From the NCBI RefSeq assembly GCF_019317285.1, contig NZ_CP079218.1, forward strand, positions 620,001 through 684,000: a stretch of 64,000 nucleotides of DNA. The letters run 5' to 3'. The notes beneath the pieces were generated by a model. The model saw nothing but the letters and a program-made list of their open reading frames with translations, was not told the origin of the DNA and searched no databases. Source of the stretch: Pedobacter sp. D749. Its GTDB lineage: Bacteria > Bacteroidota > Bacteroidia > Sphingobacteriales > Sphingobacteriaceae. Made by a program: the position numbers and the translations under genes. This document shows, one piece after another, positions 55,436 to 63,607 of the stretch. Positions within the stretch are counted from its first letter, which is position 1. Each line of letters opens with the position of its first letter.

Positions 55436-56086
55436 TTAATAGTCGTCTTTATGGCTATCATCTTCGAAGTTATCACTATCAGAAAATTCATCTCCAAATT
55501 CATCTTCTTCACTTTCCTCATCTTCATCCCTTTCTTCCTCATTGATGCCCATTTCGCCCATGGCTTCTAATTCGTCGGTGTCTTCAGGCACAAAATTCAT
55601 TTCATTTAAGAAATCAAATTCACCTGCAACTGCACTAACAGCTGCGCCAGGATCGGCAATGGGTGCATTGCTGCTTTCGAAAATTTTTGGTGCCTCACCA
55701 CTACTTTTGGCTAAAAATGGGTATTCTATATTTGGATCGGCATCTAAAATTATTTTTACCAGTTCTACATGGAAATCATAAGGGCGATCGAAATTATAGA
55801 TATAGTAAAACTTTTGATGTGGATCTTCAATAAAACCACTCAGTTTAGAATTCTCCATTAAAACTACACGGTCTTTTTTACGTTCGTTTGGTAAATAGGC
55901 AATTTCATCACCTTTTAACCAATTATCAGTGCTCACATAAAAAGAAGAAGATTTCTCGGCATTATAACCTGTAGATCTGTGAATAGCCTTGTGGAGGTCT
56001 TCAAATGTTTGGTTTGATTTAATGTCGATCTCTCTCACAACATCATCAAAATCTTCAAAAGTAATTCTAAATTTATAAATAGCCAT
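55436..56086 (-). CDS. pRiA4b ORF-3-like (IS1096 TnpR-like) domain protein
   Basis: 216 residues. N-terminal KFRITFEDFDDVVREIDIKS and FEDLHKAIHRSTGYNAEKSS with FYVSTDNW are the ORF-3 family pattern; the C-terminal ~50 residues are almost all Asp and Glu (EEERDEDEESEEDEFG). The domain also occurs in mobile-element passenger proteins, but this lone chromosomal form is conserved in Bacteroidota near tRNA-maturation genes. The ATG at 56086 is preferred over an upstream alternative start because the family begins MAIYKFRI. Function unknown. Confidence 0.82.
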   Translation of the reverse strand: MAIYKFRITFEDFDDVVREIDIKSNQTFEDLHKAIHRSTGYNAEKSSSFYVSTDNWLKGDEIAYLPNERKKDRVVLMENSKLSGFIEDPHQKFYYIYNFDRPYDFHVELVKIILDADPNIEYPFLAKSSGEAPKIFESSNAPIADPGAAVSAVAGEFDFLNEMNFVPEDTDELEAMGEMGINEEERDEDEESEEDEFGDEFSDSDNFEDDSHKDDY

Positions 56087-56187
56087 TATTGTATTTTGGA
56101 ATCGTAAAAATAAAGTTAATTTATAATTACCACAAATATGATGTGCCATAAAAAAGACACCATATTCATATTGTTACGGCAATTAAA

Positions 56188-57597
56188 TTATTTATTAACA
56201 GGATTAAATCCCATTTGTTTTGCCTGATTGAGCATAAAATTAAACGCTTCCTGATAATCGTTTGTGATCTCACCTTCCAATATGGCTTCACGAATGGCAT
56301 TTTTAATTATGCCGACTTCTTTGCCTGCATCAAGACCAAAAGTTTCCATAATATCGTTGCCAGAAATTGGAGGTTGCCAGTTTCTGATTTTATCGCGTTC
56401 TTCTACGTCCTTTAGCTTTTGTTTAACCAGTTCAAAGTTATTTCTATATTTTGTTTTTTTGTATTCGTTTTTTGTTGTTACATCGGCATTGCAGAGTAAC
56501 ATCAAGCTTTCAATTTCTTCTCCGGCATCAAAAAGTAAACGCCTTACGGCAGAGTCGGTAACAGTTTCCTGTGCCAGAACAATCGGGCGTAAATGAAGCT
56601 GTACCAATTTTTGCACATACTTCATTTTTTCATTTAAAGGAAGTTTTAGCTGTGCAAATATTTTCGGTACCATGCGTGCACCGCGGTCTTCGTGGCCATG
56701 AAACGTCCAGCCGTGGCCTTCTTCAAAACGTTTGGTAGCGGGTTTGGCTATATCGTGTAAAATAGCTGCCCAGCGTAACCATAAATCATCGGTATCTGCA
56801 CAGATATTATCTAATACTTCCAGAGTATGGTAGAAATTGTCTTTATGTCCTTTTCCTTTAACAATCTCCACGCCATAAAGCTGTGCCATTTGGGGGAAAA
56901 TGATCTGCAATAATCCGGTATCAAAAAGATGTTTAAAGCCTATCGACGGTTTTTTAGATAAGATGATTTTATTCATTTCATCCGTAATGCGTTCCTTTGA
57001 TACAATACCGATGCGCTGTTTCTGAGTTTTAATGGCATTGAGCGCTGCCGGATCGATATCGAAATTAAGTTGTGAAGCGAAACGGATGGCCCGCATCATG
57101 CGCAATGGATCGTCTGAGAAAGTAATTTCCGGATCGAGCGGGGTACGGATCAGCTTATTTTCTAAATCTTTAATCCCATGAAAAGGATCTAAAAGTTCAC
57201 CAAAATACTCAGCATTTAAATTGATTGCCAATGCATTGATGGTAAAATCCCTGCGGAGCTGGTCATCTTCTAAAGTGCCGTCTTCAACAATCGGTTTACG
57301 CGAATCCGATCGGTATGATTCTTTTCTCGCCCCTACAAATTCGACCTCTAAATCCTGATATTTGATGTTTGCCGTACCGAAGTTCTTAAATACAGCCACT
57401 TTTGTGTTTAATTTTCGACCTACGGCTTCTGCATATTCGATTCCACTACCTACAACAACTACGTCAATATCTTTTGAAGGGCGATTTAAAAACAGATCTC
57501 GCACAAATCCTCCGATTACATATGCTTCGGTTTTGCTCTTATCGGCAATTGTAGATAAGGTTTTAAATATTGGGTTTTGTAGGTGTTGTTGCATCAA
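56188..57597 (-). CDS. cca: CCA-adding tRNA nucleotidyltransferase with HD domain
   Basis: 469 residues. Nucleotidyltransferase head [20 protein letters not shown] (GG...DxD catalytic pair, about 26-46), the [13 protein letters not shown] motif (about 135), [12 protein letters not shown] (about 165) for tRNA/nucleotide binding, and an HD domain with [15 protein letters not shown] (about 275). It builds or repairs the 3' CCA of tRNAs. In this window four of five tRNA genes lack an encoded CCA, so the enzyme is needed for maturation and not only for repair. Confidence 0.9.
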   Translation of the reverse strand: MMQQHLQNPIFKTLSTIADKSKTEAYVIGGFVRDLFLNRPSKDIDVVVVGSGIEYAEAVGRKLNTKVAVFKNFGTANIKYQDLEVEFVGARKESYRSDSRKPIVEDGTLEDDQLRRDFTINALAINLNAEYFGELLDPFHGIKDLENKLIRTPLDPEITFSDDPLRMMRAIRFASQLNFDIDPAALNAIKTQKQRIGIVSKERITDEMNKIILSKKPSIGFKHLFDTGLLQIIFPQMAQLYGVEIVKGKGHKDNFYHTLEVLDNICADTDDLWLRWAAILHDIAKPATKRFEEGHGWTFHGHEDRGARMVPKIFAQLKLPLNEKMKYVQKLVQLHLRPIVLAQETVTDSAVRRLLFDAGEEIESLMLLCNADVTTKNEYKKTKYRNNFELVKQKLKDVEERDKIRNWQPPISGNDIMETFGLDAGKEVGIIKNAIREAILEGEITNDYQEAFNFMLNQAKQMGFNPVNK

Positions 57598-57609
57598 GTT
57601 AGTTATTTT

Positions 57610-57676
57610 GTCACGCTGAGATAGAAAGCATCTGCGTGCTATGAAACAGATCCTTCGTGCCTCAGGATGACAATAA
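57610..57676. repeat. REP-like element (gtcacgctgag type)
   Basis: tgtcacgctgagatagaaag...cagatccttcgtgcctcagg...atgacaat: outer tgtcacgctgag and ctcaggatgaca are complementary with mismatches. It separates cca from tsaC and resembles a second widespread dispersed repeat. Confidence 0.65.
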
Positions 57677-57696
57677 GAATTACAAAAGTAATAAAA

Positions 57697-58263
57697 TTAC
57701 TTGCGAATAAACTCAAACTGTCCACCAGCAGAAAGTTTCATAATGGTTGATGGCTTTTTGCTGGTTCGATTTTCTTGTTCGAAATCTACTACATAATCAA
57801 CAGCATCGATAATTTCAGGATCAATGTCGTCAAAGAATTTTGGCGAAGGTTGTCCGCTTAAATTTGCAGAGGTTGAAACAATAGGTTTTCTAAAACGCTG
57901 GATTAATGGTGTGCAAAAATCGTGTTTAACAATCCTGATGCCTACACTGCCATCTGCATTGATTACATTTTCAGCCAGGTTTTTGGCATTCGAAAAAACG
58001 ATGGTCAGCGGGTTTTCTGCATATTCGATCAGATCGTAAGCTACATCAGGTATTTCGGCAACATAACTTTGCAATTTGCTGTCTACATCCAATAGAACAA
58101 TTAAGCTCTTTTCTGCCGGACGGTTTTTTATTTTAAGCACTTTATCCACGGCTTCAGGATTGGTGGCATCACAACCTATTCCCCAAATGGTGTCGGTAGG
58201 ATAGAGGATCACCCCGCCCGATTTTAATACTTCAAAAGCTTTGTTAATCTCGTCTCTTAGCAT
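57697..58263 (-). CDS. tsaC: Threonylcarbamoyl-AMP synthase
   Basis: 188 residues of the YrdC/Sua5 family (short form). It makes threonylcarbamoyl-AMP for t6A37 of ANN-decoding tRNAs. Motifs: GGVILYPTDTIWGIGCDATN (about 14-33), KIKNRPAEKSLIVLL (about 43-57), VGIRIVKHDFCTPLIQ and PIVSTSANLSGQPSPK (about 130-145). It is the third tRNA-maturation gene in a row on this strand with miaA and cca. Confidence 0.94.
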   Translation of the reverse strand: MLRDEINKAFEVLKSGGVILYPTDTIWGIGCDATNPEAVDKVLKIKNRPAEKSLIVLLDVDSKLQSYVAEIPDVAYDLIEYAENPLTIVFSNAKNLAENVINADGSVGIRIVKHDFCTPLIQRFRKPIVSTSANLSGQPSPKFFDDIDPEIIDAVDYVVDFEQENRTSKKPSTIMKLSAGGQFEFIRK

Positions 58264-58428
58264 TTTGCAAAGTTAATTTATTAAGAGGAAGTTAAATAAT
58301 GTTAATGTGTATTTCCTGTGCTGTCAGATATTTCTATCTGACACTTGTAATATTGATAAAGGAATTTTTATGATCGTAACATATTCTTTATCTTTTATTT
58401 ATAACGACTGATGTGTTTTAATGCGATA

Positions 58429-58451
58429 AACCTGTATTTTAGTAACAGGTT
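58429..58451. promoter_or_regulatory. Small inverted repeat upstream of the first DUF4136 gene
   Basis: aacctgt (58429-58435) and acaggtt (58445-58451) are exact complements separated by 9 bases, 17 nt before the ATG. A protein site or a 5' hairpin are both possible. Confidence 0.35.
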
Positions 58452-58468
58452 ATTAAATAAAACATAAA

Positions 58469-59020
58469 ATGAAACACACACTTAAATGGGGTATGCTGTT
58501 TACTATTGTAATGGCATTTACCAGTTGTATTACTGTGCTTACGGCATCAGATTACGACAAAAAGATCGATTTTTCTAAGTTAAAATCCTTTGCTTACTAT
58601 GAAAAAGGAATTGAGCATTTAGAATTAAACAACCTCGACAAGCCCAGGATGTTAGATGCCCTTGAAACTGCCATGGCAAAAAAGGGCTTTACTAAAGCTG
58701 GCCGACCAGATTTTTTAGTTAATGTAGTGGTTTTGAGCAGCATTAATGCGAGGGCCGATTGGGGTTATAGCGGAGGCGGTTATCAATGGGATGCTGTTTC
58801 ATCTTCGTACCAATGGAGAGATTCGCAATTCGGACCGCTCAACAGCAGCAAAGAATACCAATCCGGCACCATTATCATTGATTTTTTGAATCCCGAAACC
58901 AAAGCAATTATGTGGCACGGGGTAGGATCGGGCTTTAATTTTGATGATTATGAAAATAGAGAAGAAAGAATAAAACTGGCCGTAAAACAGATCTTATCGG
59001 AATACCCACCAATTTATTGA
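58469..59020 (+). CDS. DUF4136 lipoprotein (first of a tandem pair)
   Basis: 183 residues. A lipoprotein signal ends in AFTSC (about 20). The DUF4136 domain shows ASDYDKKIDFSKLKSFAYYE, LNNLDKPRMLDALETAMAKK, GTIIIDFLNPETKAIMWHG and a terminal VKQILSEYPP. Envelope protein of unknown function found throughout Bacteroidota. It matches the next gene at most positions outside a Ser/Trp-rich middle. Confidence 0.88.
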   Translation: MKHTLKWGMLFTIVMAFTSCITVLTASDYDKKIDFSKLKSFAYYEKGIEHLELNNLDKPRMLDALETAMAKKGFTKAGRPDFLVNVVVLSSINARADWGYSGGGYQWDAVSSSYQWRDSQFGPLNSSKEYQSGTIIIDFLNPETKAIMWHGVGSGFNFDDYENREERIKLAVKQILSEYPPIY

Positions 59021-59197
59021 TTCCTACGATTAATCCAATTGTAAAATATTTAGTCTGAGTGATATAACGTCAAAACATAATCGAATAGAAATCGTTTTAC
59101 AGATAACAATCTGATTGTAAAAAATGTTAAATGAGTTGCCATTTGGTTTATAATATCGTTATATTTATGTCAGGTTATTTATACAAGAGCGCACAAA

Positions 59198-59752
59198 ATG
59201 AGAACAGCACAAAAATTATTAATGCTTTTTACAGTAGTATTGGCATTAGCAGGATGTACATCACTCCGAACCGCATCAGATTATGATAAAAATGTTGATT
59301 TAAGCGGATACAAAACTTACAATTTTTACGATAAGGGGATTGCTAGGATTAAGCTTAACAATTTGGACAAGCGCAGATTAATGGCTGCGGTTGAATCTGA
59401 AATGAATGCAAAAGGATTTACAAAATCAGATCGCCCGGATTTGTTGGTTAACCTGGTTGTAGTTGCCCGGGAAAAAACTGATGTGTATGGCCCAGGTTAC
59501 TATGGTGGCTGGGGATGGGGCTGGCGTGGCGGCTGGGGAAATCCTTTTTGGGGCGGCGGAACCTACGTAAATCAATATATTGACGGTACCATTGTCATCG
59601 ATTTTCTGGATCCGGCTAAAAAGATTTTGTTCTGGCATGGACAGGGATCAGGTTTTAACCTCGATAACTTTAATAAAAGAGAACAACGTTTGTATACTGG
59701 TGTAAAAGAAATATTAGCACAATATCCACCAAATGTTACCGCTGCTAAATAA
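59198..59752 (+). CDS. DUF4136 lipoprotein (second of a tandem pair)
   Basis: 184 residues, signal ending in ALAGC. Same domain as the upstream gene: ASDYDKNVDLSGYKTYNFYD, LNNLDKRRLMAAVESEMNAK, GTIVIDFLDPAKKILFWHGQ, VKEILAQYPP. The middle carries a Gly/Trp/Tyr-rich insert (YYGGWGWGWRGGWGNPFWGG) absent in that form from its neighbour. A terminator hairpin (ggccgttgaattt / aaattccggcc) follows at 59780-59812. It lies 177 bases from the first copy, so each may have its own promoter. Confidence 0.88.
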   Translation: MRTAQKLLMLFTVVLALAGCTSLRTASDYDKNVDLSGYKTYNFYDKGIARIKLNNLDKRRLMAAVESEMNAKGFTKSDRPDLLVNLVVVAREKTDVYGPGYYGGWGWGWRGGWGNPFWGGGTYVNQYIDGTIVIDFLDPAKKILFWHGQGSGFNLDNFNKREQRLYTGVKEILAQYPPNVTAAK

Positions 59753-59779
59753 GTTGTAATATTAAATTAAGAACACAAG

Positions 59780-59818
59780 AGGGCCGTTGAATTTTAAATA
59801 AATTCCGGCCTTTTTTTG
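59780..59818 (+). terminator. Terminator after the DUF4136 pair
   Basis: gggccgttgaattt and aaattccggcc form an interrupted stem followed by ttttttt. Bases 59819-60059 hold no gene; a tccgat-ccttc-atcgga hairpin near 59896 within a gcggaaagcccggaa-rich stretch looks like part of a dispersed repeat. Confidence 0.75.
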
Positions 59819-60059
59819 TGGTTTTATAGCTTTTATTTCTTAATTGTTACTACAGTCTCCCCCAATCTAAACCTGACATTCGCGGAAAGCCCGGAATCCG
59901 ATCCTTCATCGGATGAGGACTTGCAGCATTGGCAGGACTAACATTTAACAGCAGCACTAACCTTGCTTTTCAAATATTAAAACTAAATTTTTGAAAATCG
60001 ACCTGAATAAGTTACACATTCATTATGCGCTAAGCTATATGAACGGAATTTGAGGATTA

Positions 60060-61169
60060 TTAAAGAGATAAGTAGCAATCCATTAACTGCTGCGTCACCA
60101 AATTGCTGTCGAATTTTTGAACAAATTCCAATCCTTTTTCTTTCATCTCTTTTTGCTGCTGAGGACTTTCCAGAATTTGATTAATGGCTTTTGCAAGTTC
60201 TTTAGCGTCATTTGGCGAAACGTATAAGCTATCTGGTCCGCCGGCTTCTTCTAAGCATGAGCCTGTAGCCGCAACCACCGGAACACCTGAATATAAGGCC
60301 TCTATAATGGGAATGCCAAAGCCCTCATAAAAGGAAGGATAAACAAAAATACTGGCCATCTGGTAAATGCCAGGCAGATCGGCAAAAGGAATGTTTTTTA
60401 AGAAGATGATCCTGTTTTTAAGACCAAGCTTTTCGATTTCTTTCTCTACAGTTTTAAAATAAGCCGTTTGTTTGCCTATTACCACAAGTTTATATTCCTC
60501 ACTAACCTCTTTTAAAGCCTGTACAGCCAATTTAAGGTTCTTGCGTTCTTCGATGGTGCCAACGTTCAGTATGTATTTTTCAGGGAGTTTATAGGTTGCC
60601 TTAATGCGGCTTAAGGTTGGTGCAGCAAAAGCTGTTTTGAAACTATCATCGCAGCTTTGGTAAATCACCTCAATTTTTTCAGGACTGATCCCGTATAAAT
60701 CTATGATGTCTTCTTTTGTTTTTTCGCTGATGGCGATAATTTTATTAGCACGTTTACAGGCCGATTTGCTTTTCCATTTGTATAATTTCCGGTCGATGAA
60801 TTTATAGTATTGGGGGAAACGCAGAAAAATCAGATCATGTATAGTAACTATCGATTTAATCCTTGTATGCTGTATGGCTAATGGGATTTCATGACTCAGT
60901 CCGTGAAAAATCTGGCAGCCGTCCTGATTTAAATCTTTTAGGATATTTAAAGTTCTCCATAAAAAAGGGCCGTTTTTAGGGAGTTTAAGTTCGATGTTAT
61001 CTTTTTCAAAAAATGCATCAATCTGTCTGGCCGCTTTTAATTTTGGAGCATAAACAAGATACTCGTGTTCGGGATACTGACTTGCCAAATGCTCAATTAA
61101 AGACCGGCTGTAATTGCCCAATCCGGTTAAATTATTGGCGGCGCGCTTGCCATCGTATCCAATCTTCAT
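60060..61169 (-). CDS. Family 4 glycosyltransferase
   Basis: 369 residues, GT-B fold. N-terminal Rossmann half with NNLTGLGNYSRSLI (about 10-23) and the KSIVTIHDLIFLRFP acceptor-side segment; C-terminal half with YILNVGTIEERKNLKLAVQA (about 205), YPSFYEGFGIPIIEALYSG containing the E-x7-E retaining-GT4 motif (about 285), and a final EKGLEFVQKFD. It would transfer a sugar from a nucleotide donor to a polysaccharide or lipid. The ATG at 61169 is chosen because a longer frame would translate the AAGGTTTA repeat. No other sugar genes are adjacent. Confidence 0.88.
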   Translation of the reverse strand: MKIGYDGKRAANNLTGLGNYSRSLIEHLASQYPEHEYLVYAPKLKAARQIDAFFEKDNIELKLPKNGPFLWRTLNILKDLNQDGCQIFHGLSHEIPLAIQHTRIKSIVTIHDLIFLRFPQYYKFIDRKLYKWKSKSACKRANKIIAISEKTKEDIIDLYGISPEKIEVIYQSCDDSFKTAFAAPTLSRIKATYKLPEKYILNVGTIEERKNLKLAVQALKEVSEEYKLVVIGKQTAYFKTVEKEIEKLGLKNRIIFLKNIPFADLPGIYQMASIFVYPSFYEGFGIPIIEALYSGVPVVAATGSCLEEAGGPDSLYVSPNDAKELAKAINQILESPQQQKEMKEKGLEFVQKFDSNLVTQQLMDCYLSL

Positions 61170-61172
61170 TAG

Positions 61173-61244
61173 AGGTGTAAGGTTCAAGGTAAAAGGTTTA
61201 AGGCTTTGGGTGTTACCTTACACCTTAAGCCCTATACCTTAAAC
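61173..61244. repeat. Inverted repeat of AAGGTTTA words
   Basis: ggtgtaaggttcaaggtaaa then aggtttaaggctt is answered by aaccttaca-like words (accttacaccttaagccctataccttaaacc). It lies between two minus-strand genes and uses the same word as the element at 27519-27597. Confidence 0.7.
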
Positions 61245-61247
61245 CAT

Positions 61248-62066
61248 TTATACTGCTACATTATTTTCTCTCAACGCGTCGTTAAGCGAAGTTTTTTTAT
61301 CTGTACTTTCTTTACGTTTTCCGATAATTAATGCACAAGGCACCTGAAATTCGCCCGCAGGGAATTTTTTAGTGTAACTACCAGGAATTACTACTGAACG
61401 TGCAGGAACAACACCTTTGTATTCTACCGGAGTTGGGCCGGTAACATCAATAATTTTGGTTGACGCTGTTAATACCACATTGGCACCAAGAACTGCTTCT
61501 CTTTCTACTTTAACACCTTCTACAACAATCGCTCTCGAACCTAAAAAGGCATCATCTTCGATAATAACCGGAGCAGCTTGTACAGGCTCTAAAACACCAC
61601 CAATCCCCACACCACCACTTAAGTGAACGCGTTTACCAATTTGTGCGCAAGAGCCAACAGTAGCCCAGGTATCAACCATGGTACCTTCATCAACATAAGC
61701 ACCGATGTTTACGTACGATGGCATCATGATTACACCTTTTGCTAAAAATGAACCATAACGTGCACTTGCCATAGGCACCACACGTACACCAGTTGCTTTA
61801 TAATCAGTTTTTAATTCCATTTTATCATGGTAAACAAACGGACCGCTTTTAATTTCCTTCATCTCACGGATCGGGAAATATAAAATTACCGCCTTTTTTA
61901 CCCATTCATTAATGCCCCAAGAGTTTAAAACTGGTTCAGCAACACGAATTTCACCTTTATCTAAACCCTGAATTACGGTTTCGATGGCTTCGCAATAGTT
62001 GCTATATTGTAAAAGGGTTCTGTCTTCCCAAGCGGCTTCAATTAATTTCTTTAAATCTGAATACAT
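61248..62066 (-). CDS. dapD: Tetrahydrodipicolinate N-succinyltransferase
   Basis: 272 residues. Lysine/diaminopimelate pathway enzyme that succinylates tetrahydrodipicolinate. N-terminal helical domain, then a left-handed beta-helix with hexapeptide repeats: VRVVPMASARYGSFLAKGVI, MMPSYVNIGAYVDEGTMVDT, VGIGGVLEP, DDAFLGSRAIVVEGVKVERE. Trimeric by family. Complete and standard length. Other dap genes are not in the window. Confidence 0.95.
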   Translation of the reverse strand: MYSDLKKLIEAAWEDRTLLQYSNYCEAIETVIQGLDKGEIRVAEPVLNSWGINEWVKKAVILYFPIREMKEIKSGPFVYHDKMELKTDYKATGVRVVPMASARYGSFLAKGVIMMPSYVNIGAYVDEGTMVDTWATVGSCAQIGKRVHLSGGVGIGGVLEPVQAAPVIIEDDAFLGSRAIVVEGVKVEREAVLGANVVLTASTKIIDVTGPTPVEYKGVVPARSVVIPGSYTKKFPAGEFQVPCALIIGKRKESTDKKTSLNDALRENNVAV

Positions 62067-62243
62067 GATGTTTTTAAATTTTACGCAAAATAAATCAATT
62101 TTTGTTTATTAAAGGGCTAATTGTTTAAATTGTTTGTAGATAGCTTAGTGCAAAGATTATCGAATTGTTCGATTGCTGGTCTTAACGGCTTTGAAAATGA
62201 GAATGATTTAACAATAAAGCAATAAAACAATTTAACAATTCTT

Positions 62244-62251
62244 TACTTTTG
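62244..62251 (+). promoter_or_regulatory. -7 box of the Hsp15-like gene
   Basis: TACTTTTG matches TAnnTTTG only 7 bases before the ATG at 62259. Transcription would begin at about 62258, giving an essentially leaderless mRNA. Confidence 0.5.
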
Positions 62252-62258
62252 AGGCTTT

Positions 62259-62657
62259 ATGACAGAGACAGAAAAACTTAGGATAGATAAATATTTATGG
62301 GCCATCAGGTTGTTTAAAACCCGGAGCCTTGCTACTGATGCCTGTAAAGCCGGAAGGGTGAAATTGAAAGGTCAGAATATTAAACCATCGGCCATTGTAA
62401 AAGTTGGTGATGTTTATCAGGTATCGAAAGGGGTCGAGAAGAAAATCATTGAAGTGGTAGAACTTTCGTACAACAGAACTGATTCGCCAACGGCCTTAAC
62501 GAAATACAAAGATTTAACTCCAGTAGAAGAAACACATGCCTTTAAATCGATGTTCCATGCGCCAAGCTTAAAACGCGATAGGGGTACAGGACGTCCGACT
62601 AAGAAAGATCGTCGCGAAACAGATGACCTGATTGGAGGAATGTTTGAGGAAGAATAG
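62259..62657 (+). CDS. hslR: S4-domain RNA-binding protein (Hsp15-like)
   Basis: 132 residues. N-terminal S4 domain: LRIDKYLWAIRLFKTRSLAT, KAGRVKLKGQNIKPSAIVKV, GDVYQV. The C-terminal tail is basic then acidic (KRDRGTGRPTKKDRRETDDL). Hsp15 recycles stalled 50S subunits that still carry a nascent chain. The -7 box directly before the ATG predicts a leader of a base or so. It is convergent with the EcsC-family gene across a repeat hairpin. Confidence 0.88.
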   Translation: MTETEKLRIDKYLWAIRLFKTRSLATDACKAGRVKLKGQNIKPSAIVKVGDVYQVSKGVEKKIIEVVELSYNRTDSPTALTKYKDLTPVEETHAFKSMFHAPSLKRDRGTGRPTKKDRRETDDLIGGMFEEE

Positions 62658-62795
62658 TTAGTCCTCAGTCTTGAGTCCAAAGTCTGTAGTCTGTTTGATA
62701 ACTATAGACTTCAGATTAAAACCATCAATTCCCTTTCTCCAGTCTGAAATCACTGATTGGCTCATGACTCAAGACTACGGACTGAAGACTAAAAT
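62655..62795. repeat. Inverted repeat of AGTCT words between convergent genes
   Basis: tagtcctcagtcttgagtcc...aagtctgtagtctg is answered by ctcatgactcaagactacgg...actgaagactaaaat. The arms are complementary tandem variants of a short GACT/AGTC word. The right arm runs into the 3' coding end of the EcsC-family gene. Confidence 0.75.
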
Positions 62796-63498
62796 ACCTC
62801 ATTCTATAACTCATTATAGCAGTTTTGCCCAGTTTTTCGATCAGTTTATAATTGGCAACTGCTCCTACCGCTGCGCCAACAAAAGGCAACATCTGGGCAA
62901 GTTTGGCCAAGTCGATATAATCGCGGTATTGCTGTTGAAAGGTAAGCCAATCAAATTCATCAATGTTAGTCGGTAACTGATGGGCTTTATCATCCCAGTT
63001 CTGCATTTTATAAAATATATTCTGGCTTTCTTCTTTGCTCGAAAAGGCCAGTTGAAAAATGTGTAATATATATAAACGCTCGCGGTAATCTTTAACATCG
63101 TATCCGTAAACCGCGGCAATATCAAAAAGCATCTTCATTTTAATGCCCAGCAATAAAGGGAAATCTGCCAGGCTCATTAAAAAACCACCAGCACCCGTAA
63201 TCCCACCTTCTGCCGCTCCGGTTTTTTTGTAGGTGTCAATTTTTTGTTTTACCAACGCTTCCCGGTGCATTAAGGTTAAATCGGTAATGGGTTTCGAGGT
63301 TGTAAAGGTAGATCCTAAAAGAACCGCCTTAACCATTTGTTTAATCGCAGTGGTAATGGCATTGTGAACCTTGTCGGGAATATAGCTGTTTATTTTTTTC
63401 TGCACTTTATCCGTCACCTTACTCAAAAGCGAAGGTTTCTGCAAGGTTTTAAACTTCCAGAAATTTAGTTCACCACTTATTTTTTGTTCGTAGGTCAT
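62725..63498 (-). CDS. EcsC family protein
   Basis: 257 residues. The core is typical EcsC: VHNAITTAIKQMVKAVLLGS, AEGGITGAGGFLMSLADFPL, IKMKMLFDIAAVYGYDVKDY and MLPFVGAAVGAVANYKLIEK (about residue 205). In Bacillus the family name comes from the ecs locus; the biochemical role is unknown. The last 20 or so residues (SLQSVVLSHEPISDFRLEK) are encoded by the AGTC-word repeat, so the natural C terminus was probably closer to SYRMRYF. It lies convergent with the Hsp15-like gene. Confidence 0.85.
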   Translation of the reverse strand: MTYEQKISGELNFWKFKTLQKPSLLSKVTDKVQKKINSYIPDKVHNAITTAIKQMVKAVLLGSTFTTSKPITDLTLMHREALVKQKIDTYKKTGAAEGGITGAGGFLMSLADFPLLLGIKMKMLFDIAAVYGYDVKDYRERLYILHIFQLAFSSKEESQNIFYKMQNWDDKAHQLPTNIDEFDWLTFQQQYRDYIDLAKLAQMLPFVGAAVGAVANYKLIEKLGKTAIMSYRMRYFSLQSVVLSHEPISDFRLEKGN

Positions 63499-63607
63499 GT
63501 TTCAATGCTACAATAATTATTCCTTAAAATTTAACATAAAATAACTTTGAAGAATAAAGAATAAACTATATATTTAGTTACCTGAATATAAACTTAATCC
63601 TTTCATT

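Noticed and set aside
55436-56086. Mobile-element passenger gene
   Set aside because: The pRiA4b/IS1096-type domain is shared with mobile elements, but no inverted repeats or transposase are nearby.
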